Source: Rhodococcus tibetensis (GTDB lineage: Bacteria > Actinomycetota > Actinomycetes > Mycobacteriales > Mycobacteriaceae). Taken from it: 64,000 nt of DNA. The notes below the pieces were generated by a model that was not told the origin of the DNA, searched no databases, and saw only the letters and a program-made list of their open reading frames with translations. The stretch's first letter is position 1. Each line of letters starts with the position of its first letter. Location: contig NZ_JANFQF010000004.1 in the NCBI RefSeq assembly GCF_024438035.1, positions 236,829-300,828 of the forward strand, written 5' to 3'. Shown here piece after piece: positions 9,905-22,409 of the stretch. Position numbers and translations under genes: made by a program.

Positions 9905-9978
9905 GGGGCGGTAGCTCAGTCGGTTAGAGCCGTGGACTCATAATCCATTGGTCGCGGGTTCGAGCCCCGCCCGCCCCA
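9905..9978 (+). tRNA. tRNA with CAT anticodon (Met, possibly Ile2)
   Basis: A 74-nt cloverleaf. Acceptor GGGGCGG pairs with CCGCCCC, the anticodon loop is CTCATAA (anticodon CAT), and the T arm is GCGGG-TTCGAGC-CCCGC, with discriminator A. The first acceptor pair is G-C, so it is not an initiator tRNA. Elongator Met is the likeliest reading; the lysidine-modified Ile2 tRNA also has a CAT anticodon and cannot be excluded by eye. Confidence 0.9.
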
Positions 9979-10167
9979 CCGTTCACTCTGGTCGCGGGTT
10001 CGGGACAGATACCTCAGCGCACCGTGCGTCACGGCCGAGCTGACGATGCGGCATCGAGGGTTTCCTGGACAGCGATGAGTGGATCGCCTGCGTCCGGGCG
10101 GTGGTCGCGGATAGACTCGGGTTTCTGCGCTGGACCGGGGGGGCTCTCGGATTGGAGCTGATCTCGG
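9979..10167 (+). other. tRNA-PKS spacer with partial tRNA repeat
   Basis: 189 bp between the CAT tRNA and the PKS. It contains a 14-bp direct copy of the tRNA T-arm (TGGTCGCGGGTTCG at 9949-9962 and again at 9989-10002). A weak TTGGAG ribosome-binding site lies about 11 nt before the PKS ATG. No gene seen. Confidence 0.5.
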
Positions 10168-13100
10168 ATGGCCGATCAGGCGAAACTCCTCGACTATTTG
10201 AAGCGGGTCACCGCAGAGCTCTACCAGGCGCGGGCGAAGCTACGCGAGGCCGAGGGAGTGAGTAGCGAACCGATCGCCGTCATCGGGATGGGCTGCCGGT
10301 TCCCTGGCGGAGTGCGGTCACCGCAGGACTTGTGGCGTTTGGTGGAATCGGGTTCCGATACCGTCGCCGGGTTCCCGGAGGACCGCGGCTGGGGGCTGGC
10401 GGATCTTTATGATCCGAAGGCCGAGCAGGCGGGCAAGACCTACACGTTGCAGGGCAGTTTTCTCGATGACCCTGCGGGGTTCGACCCGGAGGTCTTCGGC
10501 ATCTCCCCCCGCGAGGCGCTGGCCATGGACCCGCAGCAGCGGCTTCTTCTCGAAACGAGCTGGGAAACCTTCGAACATGCCGGGATCGACCCGCGGTCGG
10601 TGCACGGTCGCCAGGTCGGCGTCTTCACTGGCCTGTCCGGAATCGACTACGCGGCGCGGGCCGGCGGCATGCCGCCCGAAGACCTCGAGGGGTACTTCAT
10701 CACCGGCAACGCCATGAGCGTCGCCTCCGGCCGCGTGGCGTACAGCTTCGGCTTGAGCGGACCGGCGATCACGGTCGACACGGCCTGCTCGTCGTCGCTG
10801 GTGTCCATCCACCTCGCCATGCAAGCGCTGCGCAGCGGCGAGTGCGAACTGGCTCTGGCGGGGGGCGCGACCGTGATGTCGACTCCTGCGGTGTTCGTCG
10901 AGTTCAGTCGCCAGCGCGGACTGGCCCGCGACGGGCGGTGCAAGGCGTTCTCCGCCGCGGCGGACGGTACGGCGTGGGGCGAAGGCGCGGGGATAGTGGC
11001 CCTGGAACGCCTTTCCGACGCAGAGCGCAATGGTCGCCGGATTCTGGCCGTCATCCGGGGCAGTGCAGTGAACCAGGATGGCGCGAGCAACGGCCTCACC
11101 GCTCCGAACAGGCAGGCCCAGGAGCGGGTGATCGGGCAGGCGCTGTCCAACGCCGGGCTGGGCCCGGGCGACGTCGACGCGGTCGAGGCGCACGGCACCG
11201 GCACCAAATTGGGCGACCCGATCGAGGCATCGGCCTTGCTGGCCGGTTACGGCCGGAACCGCCCCGCCGACCGACCGCTGTGGCTGGGCTCGGTGAAGTC
11301 GAATCTCGGGCACACCCAGGCGGCCGCCGGCGTTGCCGGAGTGATCAAGATGATCATGGCGATGCAGCACGGTGTTCTCCCGCAGACGCTGCACGTCGAC
11401 CGGCCGACCCCACACGTCGACTGGTCGGCCGGCTCGGTGTCCCTGCTCACCGACCAACGGGAGTGGCCCGAGGTCGATCGGCCCCGCCGGGCAGCGGTTT
11501 CGTCGTTCGGCATCAGCGGCACCAATGCCCATGTCATTCTCGAGCAACCCCCGACGGTCGAGCCGGTAACCACCGGATCGGCTTTTCCCCCAGACGAAGT
11601 CGTGGCCTGGTGCGTGTCCGGCCACACCGAACCCGCGCTGCGCACTCAGGCCGGATGGTTGCGCGAGTATGCCGCGGACCACCCAGAACTGACGCCCGCC
11701 GCGGTGGCCGGGGCGCTGCTGGGCTCGCGTGCCACGTTCGACTACCGCGCTGCCGTGATCGGGGCGGAGCCGCAGGTCTTCCTGGCCGGCCTGGACGCAC
11801 TCAGCCGAGGCGCGCCCAGCCCCCACGTGGTGACCGGCGTGGCGTTGGAAGCCGGGGACAGGCCGGTGTTCGTCTTTCCCGGGCAGGGCTCGCAGTGGGT
11901 GGGCATGGCCACGGAGCTAATGGATTCTTCGCCGGTATTCGCCGACAGTGTGCAGGAGTGCGCCGACGCGTTGGCCCCGCACACCGGATTCTCGCTGCTC
12001 GACGTGCTGCGGGATCGCGATCCGGCCTCGCTGGACCGCGTCGACGTCGTGCAGCCGGCGCTGTTCGCGATGATGGTCGGTCTGGCGCAACTGTGGCGCT
12101 CACACGGCGTCGAACCGGCGGCTGTGGTCGGTCATTCGCAGGGTGAGATTGCGGCAGCCTACGTCGCCGGCGCACTGAGCCTTTCCGACGCGGCGCTGGT
12201 CGTCGCGGCGCGTAGCAAGGTGATCGCGGCGTCGGCCCGGCGTGGCGGTGGGATGGCTTCGCTGGCACTGCCGCACGACATCGTGCGAGAGAAGATTCAA
12301 TTCTGGTCCGGCGCCATCGAGGTGGCGGCAATCAACGGGCCGTCCGCGACGGTGGTATCCGGCCCCGTCGATGCACTCGACATCCTTGTCGGGCAGGTGC
12401 AGGGCGACGGTGTCCAAGCGAGGCGGATCGCTGTGGAATATGCCTCCCATTGCGCGGACATTTCAGTGTTGCGCGAGCCGATTCTGGGCGCCCTGGCCTC
12501 GATCGAGCCGCACCGGTCGCGAATTCCGTTCTACTCGTCGGTGTCGGGTGGTGCGTTGGACGGCACCGCACTCGACGCGGACTACTGGTATCGGAATCTG
12601 CGCCGCACAGTTCGGTTCGAGCAGGCAACGAGATCGCTTGTCGCGGACGGGTATCGACTGTTCGTGGAGTCGTGTAGCCATCCTGTCCTGACCGTACCGT
12701 TGCAGGAAACCCTCGAGGCGGCGGGTGTCGCTGGACGCGCCATCGGCACCCTCCGGCGCGAACACGCAGGCCTCCGCCAGTTCACCGCAGCTCTCGCCGA
12801 GGCGCACGTACACGGAGTGCACATCGAGTGGGACCGCGTGAGGTGGGCCCGACGCGACGATCGGCAGCCGTGGGTCGATCTGCCCACGTACGCCTTCCAG
12901 CACCGTCGCTACTGGTTGGAAAGTTCCGTGCCGCACGGTGATGTCGCATCGGCGGGCATGGAGACCGGGGGACACCCGATGCTCGGTGCGTCCGTCGAGC
13001 TCGGTGAAGGTCGTGGCGCGGTATTCACGGGCTTGCTTTCGCCGCAACGCGTTCCGTGGCTGAGCGACCACGCGGTGAACGGCACCGTCATTCTGCCGGG

Positions 13101-16100
13101 CACGGCTTTCGTGGAACTCGCCCTGCACGCGGGAAGCCGCGTCGCGTGCGGCCGGCTCGAAGAACTCACCATCGAGGCGCCCTTGACGATTCCCGACGAC
13201 AGCGAAGTGGCCGTGCAGGTGAGCGTGCTCGCCGACGGCGACGCCGGCCATTCCACGGTATCGGTGCACTCGCGACCGGCGGACGCTTCGGGGGACACTG
13301 TGTGGACCCGGCACGCCACCGGCGTGCTCACCGCGGACGTGGGCGCTGCCGACTCCCTCGAAAAGTGGCCGCCCGCCGGTGTCACTCCGATCGACGTCAG
13401 AGGTTTGTACGGTGTGCTCGACGACGCCGGCTACGGGTACGGTCCGATGTTCCGGGGCCTGCGGGCAGCGTGGCGCCGCGGTGACGAACTGTTCGGAGAG
13501 GTGCGGCTGGGCGGGGAGGACCCGGCTGCAGCGGTTGCGGGGTACGGGATTCATCCGGCGGTGCTCGACGCGGCGCTGCATGTGATTGCGCTCGGTGTCG
13601 CGGACACCGGTGCACGCGACGTCCGGCTGCCGTTCGCCTGGGGCGCAGTGCAACTGCACGCGGTGGGCGCAACCGCCTTACGCGTGCACATCACCACCAT
13701 CGGGCCCGAGCGATACCGGGTATCCGCGTACGACGCCGCCGGCAAGTCGGTGCTGACCGCGGATTCGTTGGCGCTACGGCCGCTCGGAGACTCGCGGGTG
13801 CCGGGCGTCGGGGTCGGCGAAAGCCTCTACCGAGTGGAGTGGATGCCGGTGGGTGCCTCCGCCACGGCCCCGACCGATCTGATGCCGCTCGCGGAGGCGC
13901 TTTCCGGAGGTGAGCCGGAAGGCCGCGTGCTGTGGCTGGCAGGCGAACCAGGCGCAGAATCGGACGTGCCGACGCGGGCGCACGCCGCCGCGGAGGCGAC
14001 GCTGCGTGCTGTCCAGTCCTGGCTCCGCGAGGATCGCTTGGCTGAGACCCGCCTCCTGGTCACGACCCGGCTCGCGGTCGCGGTCCGCGACGACGAACCG
14101 ATCGACAACCTCTCCGCCGCGCCCGCGTGGGGGCTGATCAACGCGGTGCAACACGAGCATCCGGACCGCATCACCCTGGTGGACGTGGACGCGGCGGCCG
14201 GTGAACTTTCCGATCCGGCGCTGTTGGCAATGGCGTTGTCCTGCAACGAACCTCAGCTTGCCATCCGAGAAGGGGTTTTGCTGGCACCCATGCTCGTCGC
14301 GGCGACGCCCGCCGCAGCGCTCCCCGAAGTCGGCCCGGAACCCTTCGGCCCGGCCGGGACAGTGGTGATCACCGGTGGCACAGGGACTATCGGCAGACTG
14401 ATCGCGCGCCATCTCGTCACGCGGTACGGGGTGCGGCGGCTGGTGCTGACCGGCCGGCACGTGCTCGATGCCGAGAGTACGGCCCAACTGCGAGGAGATG
14501 TCACCGAGTCAGGTGTCGAGATTCGCGCCGTCGCCTGCGATGTGGCCGACCGTGCAGCGGTGGCGGCAATGCTCGCCGATATACCTGACCTGTCCGGCGT
14601 CATCCACGCTGCCGGGGTGCTCGAGGATGCGACCGCCGCCACGCTGAGTCCCGAGCAATTGCACGCCGTACTGCGTCCCAAGGTGGACGGTGCCTGGCAT
14701 CTGCACGAACTCACCCGCGACCGCGACTTGTCGGCGTTCGTGCTGTTTTCCTCAGCGGCGGGTGTGCTCGGCGGTGCCGGTCAGGCGAACTATGCGGCGG
14801 CGAACGTCTTCCTCGACGCACTCGCGCAGCACCGGCGCGTCCGCGGACTGCCGGCGATCTCCATGGCCTGGGGGTTGTGGGACCGACCCAGCGGAATGAC
14901 GTCCCATCTCAATGCCGCCGACCTCGACCGGTTGCAGCGCACCGGCATCGACACCCTCAGCCCGGAGTCGGGGCTCGCCCTGTTCGACGCGGCGCTTGCC
15001 GTCAATCGTCCGTTGATCGTGCCGATACGGCTCTCGACGCGTTCCTCTCGATCCGACGGTGAGTCGGTACCGCCCATCCTGCGCCGCGTCCTCGGCATCC
15101 GTCATCGCCGGGCCGCTGCCGCCGACGCACCTACCGGACTGGCCGACGAACTGCGTGCACTCGATCCCGCAGAGCGTCACAGCCGGGTGCTCGACATCGT
15201 CACCACCCACGTTGCGGCCGTCCTCGGGCATGACGGAAAGGAGGCGATCGACCCGGAACGGGCGTTCAAGCAACTCGGTTTCGACTCGCTGACCGCCGTG
15301 CAACTGCGTAATCAGTTGACCACTGCCACCGGCGTGCGACTTGCCGCGACGGTGGTTTTCGACCATCCCACCGCGGACGCGCTCACCCAGGAACTGGTGG
15401 CTCGCCTGCTCGGTAGTGCTGCCGCTCCGCAACCGACCGGGAAAGTGCGTACCCGCAGGGATGACGACCCCATCGTGATCGTGGGGATGGCCTGCAGATA
15501 TCCGGGCAACGTGTACTGCCCTGACGACCTGTGGCGACTCGTGCGCGACGGCCACGACGCCGTGGGGCCGTACCCCGACAACCGAGGCTGGAATCTCGAC
15601 GAGGTGTACGACCCGGACCCGAACCGCAGCGGCACGACCTACATGAGCGCCGGGGGGTTCCTCTACGACGGCGACGAATTCGACGCCGCATTCTTCGGCA
15701 TCAGCCCGCGCGAGGCGGTCGCGATGGACCCGCAACACCGGCTGCTGCTGGAGTGCGCGTGGGAGGCCCTGGAAGGTGCCGGAATCCGGCCGGATTCACC
15801 CGATCTCATCGACACCGGTGTGTACGTCGGAATGATGGGCGGCGACTACGGCTTCCATTTGATGAGTCAGCGCAATGTCGACGCCGAGGGCTATCTCATG
15901 ACCGGGACCAGCAACAGCGTGGCCTCCGGTCGGATCTCCTACTCTCTCGGCTTCACCGGTCCCGCAGTCACCGTCGATACGGCGTGCTCGTCTTCACTGG
16001 TGGCCATGCATCTCGCGGCGAGGGCATTACGCGACGGGGAATGCACCCTCGCGCTTGCCGGCGGGGCGACGCTGATGGCCACGCCCGGTGTGCTCATCGA

Positions 16101-19100
16101 GTTCAGCCGCCAGCGCGGGCTCGCGGCGGACGGACGGTGCAAGCCGTTCTCCGATCGGGCCGACGGCACCGGTCTCAGTGAAGGCTCGGGGATGGTAGTG
16201 CTCGAGCGACTCAGCGACGCACAACGCAATGGACACCGGGTCCTGGCGATGATCCGCGGATCGGCGGTCAACCAGGACGGTGCCTCCAACGGATTGACCG
16301 CCCCGAACGGGCCGTCGCAGGAGCGGGTGATCCGCCAGGCGCTGGCCGACGCCTCGCTCGGTCCCGCCGACATCGACGCCGTGGAAGCCCACGGCACCGG
16401 CACGACGCTCGGCGACCCGATCGAGGCGCAGGCGCTGCTGGCTGCGTACGGGCAAGATCGGGAGGGCCGGCCGCTGTGGCTCGGCTCGGTCAAATCCAAT
16501 ATCGGACATTCCCAGGCGGCGGCGGGCGTGGCCGGCGTGATCAAGATGGTCATGGCCATGCGGCACGGGGTGCTGCCGCCGAGCCTGCACGGCGATGCCC
16601 CGACGCGGCACGTCGATTGGACCGCGGGCGAGGTCTCCCTCCTCGGCGAACCGGTTGTGTGGCCGGAGACAGGACGGCCTCGGCGCGTCGGGGTCTCGTC
16701 GTTCGGCATCAGTGGCACCAATGCGCACATGATCCTCGAGCAGGCACCCAGCCTCGCAACACCGAAGGTCTCGTCCCCGTCGTCATCGCCGTTGGTGTGG
16801 GTGATCTCCGGAAAGACCGGGGATGCGCTGCGTGCACAGGCTGCACGGTTGGCCGGTTTTCTCGAACAGGGCGAGGCGGACCTTCCAGATCCCGCCGACC
16901 TCGCCTACTCGCTGGCCACCACCCGGTCCGGTTTCGCCCACCGCGCCGCGGTGGTCGGACAGACGCTGACCGATCTGCGCGACGGTTTGGCCCGCATCGT
17001 GCTGGGCCGGCCTGGAGGTAGTGTCTTTATCGGGACGAGTTCGCGCGGCAAGACCGCATTCATGTTCACGGGCCAGGGTGCGCAACGGATCGGCATGGGC
17101 CGCGGCCTCTACGCCGCCTACCCGGTGTTCGCCAAGGCCCTGGACGAGGTCTGTTCCGCACTCGATGAACATGTGGAAAGCCCAGTGCGGCAAGTGATCT
17201 GGGACGACGTCGATGGCGGAGTCGCAAGGCTCGACAGTACCGAATACACCCAACCAGCGTTGTTCGCCGTCGAGGTCGCGCTCTATCGGTTGTTGAGGGA
17301 TTGGGGCATCACCCCCGATTACCTGATCGGTCATTCGATCGGAGAGATCACTGCTGCACACGTCGCGGGGGTGTTCAGCTTGCCCGACGCCGCCGCGCTG
17401 GTGGGTGAGCGCGGACGGTTGATGCAGTCGACCGAGCCTGGCCGCATGATCGCCGTACGGGCACGCGTGGAGGACGTTGTAGCGCTCATCGTCGGCCGGG
17501 TCGATCTCGCGGCGGTGAACGGTTCCGAGTCGGTGGTCCTCGCCGGCGGCGAGCGCGACGTGGACGCCGTCGCATCCGAACTGTCCGCTGCCGGGATGAA
17601 GACCACGAGCTTGCGGGTTGAGCGAGCATTCCATTCGACTCTGATGGAGCCCATTCTCGACGAGTTCGTCACCGTCGTGTCGAGGCTGACGGCGGAGCCA
17701 CCGAAGATTCCGGTCGTCTCCAACGTGACCGGGCGGATCGCCTCGGCCGAGGAGCTCACGTCCCCGAGATACTGGGCGCAGCACATCCGACAACCGGTGC
17801 TGTTCGCCGACGGCATTGTGGCCCTGGACGATCTGGGCGTCACTCGACTCGTCGAAGTCGGTCCCGGCGCGGCCCTGGCCGCGAACGCCGCCGAGGTCGC
17901 CCCGGCCGCGATCGCAGCACTGCCTGGCCGCGGCGACGAGGCGCACGAGATCCTCGAGGCAGTCGCTGCCGCCTACGTAGAGGGTTGCCCGGTCGACTGG
18001 GAGCGGGTGCTGCCGGGTCGTCGCCGTATAGACCTGCCTACCTACGCGTTCCAGCGTCGTTCCTTCTGGCCGTCGGCGCCCATGCCCAACACCGGTGATC
18101 CGACGCAGTTGGGGTTGAGTCCGGTGGACCATCCGCTGCTCGGCGCAGCGGTGACACTCGAGGACGACACGACGCTGTTCACCGGACAGCTGTCACTGCA
18201 CCGGGATTCATGGCTCGTGGCACCGAGTGGCGGCGACCACCAAAGACCGACAGCCGACAACCCGCAGACGGTGATGCCGGCGGTATTGGTCGAACTCACG
18301 TTGCACGTAGCCCACCACGTCGGTCTCGACCATATCGGCGAACTCACCCTGCATCACCCGCTGATCCTTCCGGCGTCAGGGCTGGTATCGATTTGCGTAT
18401 CAGTGTCGCCGATCAGCGACACCGGCGCTCGCGCCGTCACCATCTCGTCGCACCTGGGTGAAACCGACAGCGCGAACACCTGGATTCGGAACGCTTCGGC
18501 GACGATCGACGACGTCGTCAGCCCCAGTTCCGAACTACGGCAACCAGTTTCCCGAGAATCCGACACCGAGGTGCGCCTCGAAGAAGGAACCGACCCGAGC
18601 GGATTCGGCATCCATCCGGAGCTACTGCAAGCTGCGCTCGAGCCCATCATCGGAGAAGACGGCTGGCCGCTGGCGTGGACGGGCCTGCGTCTGCACGCCG
18701 CCGGAGCGGAGGCGGTATCGGTACGGTTCGCTGCGAGCGAGGACGGGCGGTATCACATTGTCGCTGCGGACCCCGAAGGTGCGCCGGTGCTGACCATCGA
18801 TGCGCTGCAGGTGGTGCAGAGGGCGGTCGGCGGGGAAGTCGGGGGACGCTCCGCGGTCCAGCCACTGCACCGGCTGGCGTGGATCCCGGTCGAGAGCGGA
18901 TCGCCCGATTGGACCCTCGGTCCGGCGGTCATCCTCGGGGCAGAAGAGTTCGGCGACAACGGCATCGGTTCGGCCCTGCCGAACTACCCCGATATGGCGG
19001 CGTTGCGCGCCGCGAGGGAGTCGATGCCGGCCGAAGACGACCGACGGCCGTGGACGGTGCTCGTCGGGTGTGGCACCGAGGGCGGAGACGGGCCGGAAGC

Positions 19101-20778
19101 GACCCACGCACTGTGCGCTCGGGTACTGCGACTGCTGCAGGAGTGGCTCGACGACGACACCGCCGACGGCCCGCTCGTGATCGTGACCCGCGACGCGATG
19201 GTCACCGAAGAGGGGGACCGCAGCGATCACCTCGAGGCTGCGGCAGTGTGGGGTCTCGTGGGCTCCGCGCAGAACGAGAACCCGGGCCGGATCGTGCTGG
19301 TCGACCTCGACGAGGCATCCGACGCCGAAGCCGCAATTTCCGCTGCGCTGGCGAGCGGCGAACCTCAGGTGGCAGCCCGGAACAACACCTTGTTTGCGCC
19401 TCGGCTGCGGCGTCTGCGTGCCGTCGGCGATTCCGGCTCGCCCTCCGAACCCCGCTCGCGCTTCGATCCCGGTGGCACCGTCCTCGTCACCGGCGGCCTC
19501 GGCACCGTGGGATCGCTCGTCGCCCGCCACCTGGTGACCGAACATGGGGTGCGGCACCTGATGTTGACCAGCCGGCGTGGACCCGACACCGAGGGTTGCG
19601 ACCAGCTGCGAAGCGAACTGAGCGGTCTAGGCGCCGAGGTGAGCATCGTTGCCTGCGACACCGCCGACGAATCGGCAGTCGCCCGCGTGCTGTCCCGCAT
19701 ACAGGCGGAGCACCCACTCACGGCGGTGATCCACGCGGCCGGAGTGATCGACGACGCGACCCTGGCTTCGCTGACCCCCGAACGACTCGACGCGGTGCTG
19801 CGGCCGAAGGTCGACGCGGCCTGGAATCTGCACCGGCTGACCGCGATCTGCGACGTCCGGGCCTTCATCATGTTCTCATCGCTCGCCGGTGTCCTCGGCG
19901 CGCCCGGGCAGGCGAACTACGCGGCAGCGAACATGTTCCTCGACGCGCTCGCTCATCACCGCCACGCCCTCGGACGGCCCGCGCTGTCGATCGCGTGGGG
20001 CATGTGGGCACCGCCGAGCGCCATGACCGACAACCTCGGTGCGATCGATCTCGCCCGAGCACGTCGCAGCGGGATGGTCCCGATGACCGCTGCCGACGGC
20101 CTGGCGCTCTTCGACAGTGCGCTGATCGCCGGCGTGCCGACTGTGGCGGCTGCCCGGTTCGACCTCGCCGGTTCGGCCGCCCCCTACGTTCCCGCCCCGC
20201 TGCGCGGCCTGATCCGGGAATTGCGTCCGCGCGCCGCGGGTTCGGACTCGGTCGTGACCGGATCGAACGGGTCCGGGACTGTGGATTGGGGGCAGCGCCT
20301 TGCTGATCGCTCGACTCCCGAACAGCGGCACCTCATGCTCGAATTGGTACGGGCAGGAGCTGCGGCTGTACTCGGCTACGACGCTTCGGACGCGGTCGAC
20401 CCCGACCAGGCATTCAAGGAACTCGGCTTCGACTCGCTGGCAGCCGTTGCGCTGCGCAACTATCTCGGTGCCGCCACCGGCCTGCGATTGCCGCCCACAA
20501 TGGTGTTCGATCACCCGAGTCCGCGTGCCGTCGCCGAGTTCCTGCGCGCAGAACTCGTACCGGATCCGGTGTCGGTTGCCTTGGGCGACGTCGACCGACT
20601 ACGCGCCACCATCGCCGAGCTGGGCAAAGACACCGAGGCGCGGTCGGCCGTGGCGAAGCGGCTGGAAATCCTGCTGGCCGAGGTCGGTGCGTCCGAGGCG
20701 GCGCATGCCGACACCGTCGACAAGATCCACGCCGCGACCAGCGAGGAAATCCTCGATCTGATCGATCGCGGTCTGTGA
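10168..20778 (+). CDS. Two-module type I polyketide synthase
   Basis: 3536 aa. An N-terminal coiled-coil docking segment (residues 1-30, [17 protein letters not shown]) is followed by module 1. KS1 spans about 34-460 (C207, H342, H382). AT1 spans about 565-870 (S657 in GHSQG, YASH from 758, the methylmalonyl-CoA signature). DH1 spans about 936-1210 (H968, D1134, both catalytic residues present). KR1 starts at about 1396 (S1529, Y1542, N1546; an LED B-type-like motif). ACP1 carries S1707. Module 2: KS2 from about 1767 (C1940, H2075, H2114); AT2 (S2390 in GHSIG, RAFH from 2486, malonyl-like); a degenerate DH from about 2655; KR2 from about 3103 (S3238, Y3251, IDD B-type); ACP2 (S3423). The C-terminus ([11 protein letters not shown]) is a docking helix. 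No ER and no thioesterase are present, so it must pass its chain to a partner. The next gene is an acyltransferase 42 bp downstream. Product unknown. Confidence 0.95.
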   Translation: MADQAKLLDYLKRVTAELYQARAKLREAEGVSSEPIAVIGMGCRFPGGVRSPQDLWRLVESGSDTVAGFPEDRGWGLADLYDPKAEQAGKTYTLQGSFLDDPAGFDPEVFGISPREALAMDPQQRLLLETSWETFEHAGIDPRSVHGRQVGVFTGLSGIDYAARAGGMPPEDLEGYFITGNAMSVASGRVAYSFGLSGPAITVDTACSSSLVSIHLAMQALRSGECELALAGGATVMSTPAVFVEFSRQRGLARDGRCKAFSAAADGTAWGEGAGIVALERLSDAERNGRRILAVIRGSAVNQDGASNGLTAPNRQAQERVIGQALSNAGLGPGDVDAVEAHGTGTKLGDPIEASALLAGYGRNRPADRPLWLGSVKSNLGHTQAAAGVAGVIKMIMAMQHGVLPQTLHVDRPTPHVDWSAGSVSLLTDQREWPEVDRPRRAAVSSFGISGTNAHVILEQPPTVEPVTTGSAFPPDEVVAWCVSGHTEPALRTQAGWLREYAADHPELTPAAVAGALLGSRATFDYRAAVIGAEPQVFLAGLDALSRGAPSPHVVTGVALEAGDRPVFVFPGQGSQWVGMATELMDSSPVFADSVQECADALAPHTGFSLLDVLRDRDPASLDRVDVVQPALFAMMVGLAQLWRSHGVEPAAVVGHSQGEIAAAYVAGALSLSDAALVVAARSKVIAASARRGGGMASLALPHDIVREKIQFWSGAIEVAAINGPSATVVSGPVDALDILVGQVQGDGVQARRIAVEYASHCADISVLREPILGALASIEPHRSRIPFYSSVSGGALDGTALDADYWYRNLRRTVRFEQATRSLVADGYRLFVESCSHPVLTVPLQETLEAAGVAGRAIGTLRREHAGLRQFTAALAEAHVHGVHIEWDRVRWARRDDRQPWVDLPTYAFQHRRYWLESSVPHGDVASAGMETGGHPMLGASVELGEGRGAVFTGLLSPQRVPWLSDHAVNGTVILPGTAFVELALHAGSRVACGRLEELTIEAPLTIPDDSEVAVQVSVLADGDAGHSTVSVHSRPADASGDTVWTRHATGVLTADVGAADSLEKWPPAGVTPIDVRGLYGVLDDAGYGYGPMFRGLRAAWRRGDELFGEVRLGGEDPAAAVAGYGIHPAVLDAALHVIALGVADTGARDVRLPFAWGAVQLHAVGATALRVHITTIGPERYRVSAYDAAGKSVLTADSLALRPLGDSRVPGVGVGESLYRVEWMPVGASATAPTDLMPLAEALSGGEPEGRVLWLAGEPGAESDVPTRAHAAAEATLRAVQSWLREDRLAETRLLVTTRLAVAVRDDEPIDNLSAAPAWGLINAVQHEHPDRITLVDVDAAAGELSDPALLAMALSCNEPQLAIREGVLLAPMLVAATPAAALPEVGPEPFGPAGTVVITGGTGTIGRLIARHLVTRYGVRRLVLTGRHVLDAESTAQLRGDVTESGVEIRAVACDVADRAAVAAMLADIPDLSGVIHAAGVLEDATAATLSPEQLHAVLRPKVDGAWHLHELTRDRDLSAFVLFSSAAGVLGGAGQANYAAANVFLDALAQHRRVRGLPAISMAWGLWDRPSGMTSHLNAADLDRLQRTGIDTLSPESGLALFDAALAVNRPLIVPIRLSTRSSRSDGESVPPILRRVLGIRHRRAAAADAPTGLADELRALDPAERHSRVLDIVTTHVAAVLGHDGKEAIDPERAFKQLGFDSLTAVQLRNQLTTATGVRLAATVVFDHPTADALTQELVARLLGSAAAPQPTGKVRTRRDDDPIVIVGMACRYPGNVYCPDDLWRLVRDGHDAVGPYPDNRGWNLDEVYDPDPNRSGTTYMSAGGFLYDGDEFDAAFFGISPREAVAMDPQHRLLLECAWEALEGAGIRPDSPDLIDTGVYVGMMGGDYGFHLMSQRNVDAEGYLMTGTSNSVASGRISYSLGFTGPAVTVDTACSSSLVAMHLAARALRDGECTLALAGGATLMATPGVLIEFSRQRGLAADGRCKPFSDRADGTGLSEGSGMVVLERLSDAQRNGHRVLAMIRGSAVNQDGASNGLTAPNGPSQERVIRQALADASLGPADIDAVEAHGTGTTLGDPIEAQALLAAYGQDREGRPLWLGSVKSNIGHSQAAAGVAGVIKMVMAMRHGVLPPSLHGDAPTRHVDWTAGEVSLLGEPVVWPETGRPRRVGVSSFGISGTNAHMILEQAPSLATPKVSSPSSSPLVWVISGKTGDALRAQAARLAGFLEQGEADLPDPADLAYSLATTRSGFAHRAAVVGQTLTDLRDGLARIVLGRPGGSVFIGTSSRGKTAFMFTGQGAQRIGMGRGLYAAYPVFAKALDEVCSALDEHVESPVRQVIWDDVDGGVARLDSTEYTQPALFAVEVALYRLLRDWGITPDYLIGHSIGEITAAHVAGVFSLPDAAALVGERGRLMQSTEPGRMIAVRARVEDVVALIVGRVDLAAVNGSESVVLAGGERDVDAVASELSAAGMKTTSLRVERAFHSTLMEPILDEFVTVVSRLTAEPPKIPVVSNVTGRIASAEELTSPRYWAQHIRQPVLFADGIVALDDLGVTRLVEVGPGAALAANAAEVAPAAIAALPGRGDEAHEILEAVAAAYVEGCPVDWERVLPGRRRIDLPTYAFQRRSFWPSAPMPNTGDPTQLGLSPVDHPLLGAAVTLEDDTTLFTGQLSLHRDSWLVAPSGGDHQRPTADNPQTVMPAVLVELTLHVAHHVGLDHIGELTLHHPLILPASGLVSICVSVSPISDTGARAVTISSHLGETDSANTWIRNASATIDDVVSPSSELRQPVSRESDTEVRLEEGTDPSGFGIHPELLQAALEPIIGEDGWPLAWTGLRLHAAGAEAVSVRFAASEDGRYHIVAADPEGAPVLTIDALQVVQRAVGGEVGGRSAVQPLHRLAWIPVESGSPDWTLGPAVILGAEEFGDNGIGSALPNYPDMAALRAARESMPAEDDRRPWTVLVGCGTEGGDGPEATHALCARVLRLLQEWLDDDTADGPLVIVTRDAMVTEEGDRSDHLEAAAVWGLVGSAQNENPGRIVLVDLDEASDAEAAISAALASGEPQVAARNNTLFAPRLRRLRAVGDSGSPSEPRSRFDPGGTVLVTGGLGTVGSLVARHLVTEHGVRHLMLTSRRGPDTEGCDQLRSELSGLGAEVSIVACDTADESAVARVLSRIQAEHPLTAVIHAAGVIDDATLASLTPERLDAVLRPKVDAAWNLHRLTAICDVRAFIMFSSLAGVLGAPGQANYAAANMFLDALAHHRHALGRPALSIAWGMWAPPSAMTDNLGAIDLARARRSGMVPMTAADGLALFDSALIAGVPTVAAARFDLAGSAAPYVPAPLRGLIRELRPRAAGSDSVVTGSNGSGTVDWGQRLADRSTPEQRHLMLELVRAGAAAVLGYDASDAVDPDQAFKELGFDSLAAVALRNYLGAATGLRLPPTMVFDHPSPRAVAEFLRAELVPDPVSVALGDVDRLRATIAELGKDTEARSAVAKRLEILLAEVGASEAAHADTVDKIHAATSEEILDLIDRGL

Positions 20779-20784
20779 ACCGAG

Positions 20785-20796
20785 GCACTTCGGTGC
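20785..20796 (+). other. UUCG tetraloop hairpin between PKS and acyltransferase
   Basis: GCAC-TTCG-GTGC forms a 4-bp stem closed by a C(UUCG)G tetraloop, directly after the PKS stop. It is too short to be a convincing terminator; it could mark an mRNA processing or stability boundary. Confidence 0.3.
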
Positions 20797-20820
20797 ACGA
20801 GCCAGAGTAATTTCGGACGG

Positions 20821-22116
20821 GTGACCAGCGAGGAATCCGATCGGCTCTCCGCCGATGACGCGCGCATCCTGGCGCTCGAATCGGCGGCGATCACCGGCCA
20901 TACGCTCAAGCTCGTCGTCCTCGAGGCGGGAACAGGGCGGCTCGACCTCGATGCCCTGCGGACGGCGGTGGCGAAGAGACTTCCCAGTTGGCCGCGCGCA
21001 ACCCAACGGGTCGACACGTCGGGATCGGAGCCGCGCTGGGTCGAAGCCGCCGAGTTCGAGATCAGCGACCACGTCCGGCGCCTGGAACAGCCTGCCTGTG
21101 TCTCGCGGGCCGACCTGTGGCGGGCCGTCAGCGGGCTGATGTCCGAGCGACTCGATCACGACCGGCCACTGTGGACGTTCGACGTGATCGGTCCGCTCGG
21201 CGACGGCCGCGAAGCGATCGCGCTCCGGATTCACCATGCGATGGCTGACGGGATCACAGCGGTTCGTTTCCTCGATGCCGTGCTCTGGGATCCACACCCG
21301 CATCCGTCGTCCGGCGCGGTGTCCCGACCGGGGTTCCGCGCGGCGGCAGCGAAGCGCTCGTGGTTCGCCGAAGCACGGCGGATGCCGGGCGCGGTGTGGC
21401 GTGAACTCGTCGAGCGCGGCTCGCGCTCTCCCTTCGACCGCCCCATCGGTGTCTCGCGGGAGGTGGCCTTCACGGTCGCCCCGTTGGCAGAGCTGAAGGC
21501 AATCGGCGCGTCGCGCCCTGACCACGCGACGGTCAACGACGTTCTGCTCGGGATCGTTTCCGGTGGTCTGCGCCGATGGCTCGGCGACGGTGCAGCGGGG
21601 CTTCCGCTACTTCGTGCCCAGGTTCCGGTCAGCCTCCATCAGCGCGCGGAGGGCGCGGGCGAGATCGGCAATCGCGACTCGTTCCTCAACGTCGATCTAC
21701 CGTTGGGCCTGGCTGACCCGCTCGTGCGGCTCGACCGAATCAATGCTGAGACCAGCGAGCGCAAACTCCTCGGCGACGCTGAGGAACTCTACGACCTGTT
21801 CCACGCCCTCGGGCGCCTGAAGCGCATCGGTAGCGCCGCGGAGCGGCTTGCCGGAAGCGCACGAGAGTTCAGTCTTTCGATTTCGAACGTTCCAGGCCCG
21901 GCTGCACCGGTCGGTGTCGCCGGTCGCCGGGTTCAGCATCTCTTCTCCTCCTCGGAGCCGGCCGCCCACCACGCCCTCAGAATCGCTGCGATCTCGTGCG
22001 CCGGGAGCATCGGGATCGGGCTCTGCACCGATCCGGTGACGCTGCCCGATGTCGCTCGGCTTGCCGTATCGATCGACGACTCGTACGCCGAACTGCGCAG
22101 GGCGGCAATCGGGTGA
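20821..22116 (+). CDS. WS/DGAT-like acyltransferase
   Basis: 431 aa from GTG 20821. It belongs to the wax ester synthase/diacylglycerol acyltransferase superfamily (condensation/PapA fold). The catalytic HHxxxDG motif is intact (HHAMADG, H138-H139 to G144), the N-terminal segment has LSADDARILALES, and the C-terminal part carries ISNVPGPAAPVGVAGRRV and a SSSEPAAHH-IAAISCAGSIGIGLCTD stretch, as in WS/DGATs. Such enzymes transfer an acyl chain from a thioester to an alcohol. Forty-two bp downstream of a thioesterase-less PKS, it may esterify the polyketide or release it; that is inference. A general triacylglycerol or wax role, common for the many paralogues in rhodococci, is the alternative. 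Confidence 0.87.
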   Translation: MTSEESDRLSADDARILALESAAITGHTLKLVVLEAGTGRLDLDALRTAVAKRLPSWPRATQRVDTSGSEPRWVEAAEFEISDHVRRLEQPACVSRADLWRAVSGLMSERLDHDRPLWTFDVIGPLGDGREAIALRIHHAMADGITAVRFLDAVLWDPHPHPSSGAVSRPGFRAAAAKRSWFAEARRMPGAVWRELVERGSRSPFDRPIGVSREVAFTVAPLAELKAIGASRPDHATVNDVLLGIVSGGLRRWLGDGAAGLPLLRAQVPVSLHQRAEGAGEIGNRDSFLNVDLPLGLADPLVRLDRINAETSERKLLGDAEELYDLFHALGRLKRIGSAAERLAGSAREFSLSISNVPGPAAPVGVAGRRVQHLFSSSEPAAHHALRIAAISCAGSIGIGLCTDPVTLPDVARLAVSIDDSYAELRRAAIG

Positions 22117-22161
22117 AAAACCCAGGACCCTGTGATCGCCAATCCCTAAGGAGCCGATGAC

Positions 22162-22194
22162 ATGACCTGGCTGAATGCCTCACCCCCGCGATAA
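22162..22194 (+). other. Ten-codon open frame with good RBS
   Basis: ATG 22162 encodes MTWLNASPPR and stops. AAGGAG lies about 8 nt upstream. The 293-bp stretch 22117-22409 otherwise shows no convincing gene, only Leu/Ala-rich frames with no start. It may be a decayed gene start or chance. Confidence 0.15.
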
Positions 22195-22409
22195 CGACGG
22201 CAGCGGTGCAGCACATGCGTTTCGCCGGGCACTGTGCAGTCTGTTGGGTGGGAGCGGTGGGTTGCTCGACGTTCGAGTGGGCTGGAATTCTGCGCGTTGC
22301 ATCCCGTTGGAGACATTTGCGGCACCGACTCAACTATCTGGCTTCTGCTCGCGGACCCCGGCGGCGCGGAGGAACCCGCTCAGGCGGTCACGCTGGCGAA
22401 CGAACTACT

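Noticed and set aside
10168..20778. Iterative mycocerosic-acid-type PKS
   Set aside because: Two full modules with docking ends and no enoylreductase; not the single-module KS-AT-DH-ER-KR-ACP layout.
22117..22409. A short gene in the spacer downstream of the acyltransferase
   Set aside because: Frames with a Leu/Ala-rich stretch exist but have no start signal and run into the antisense of paaI; only a ten-codon frame has a ribosome-binding site.
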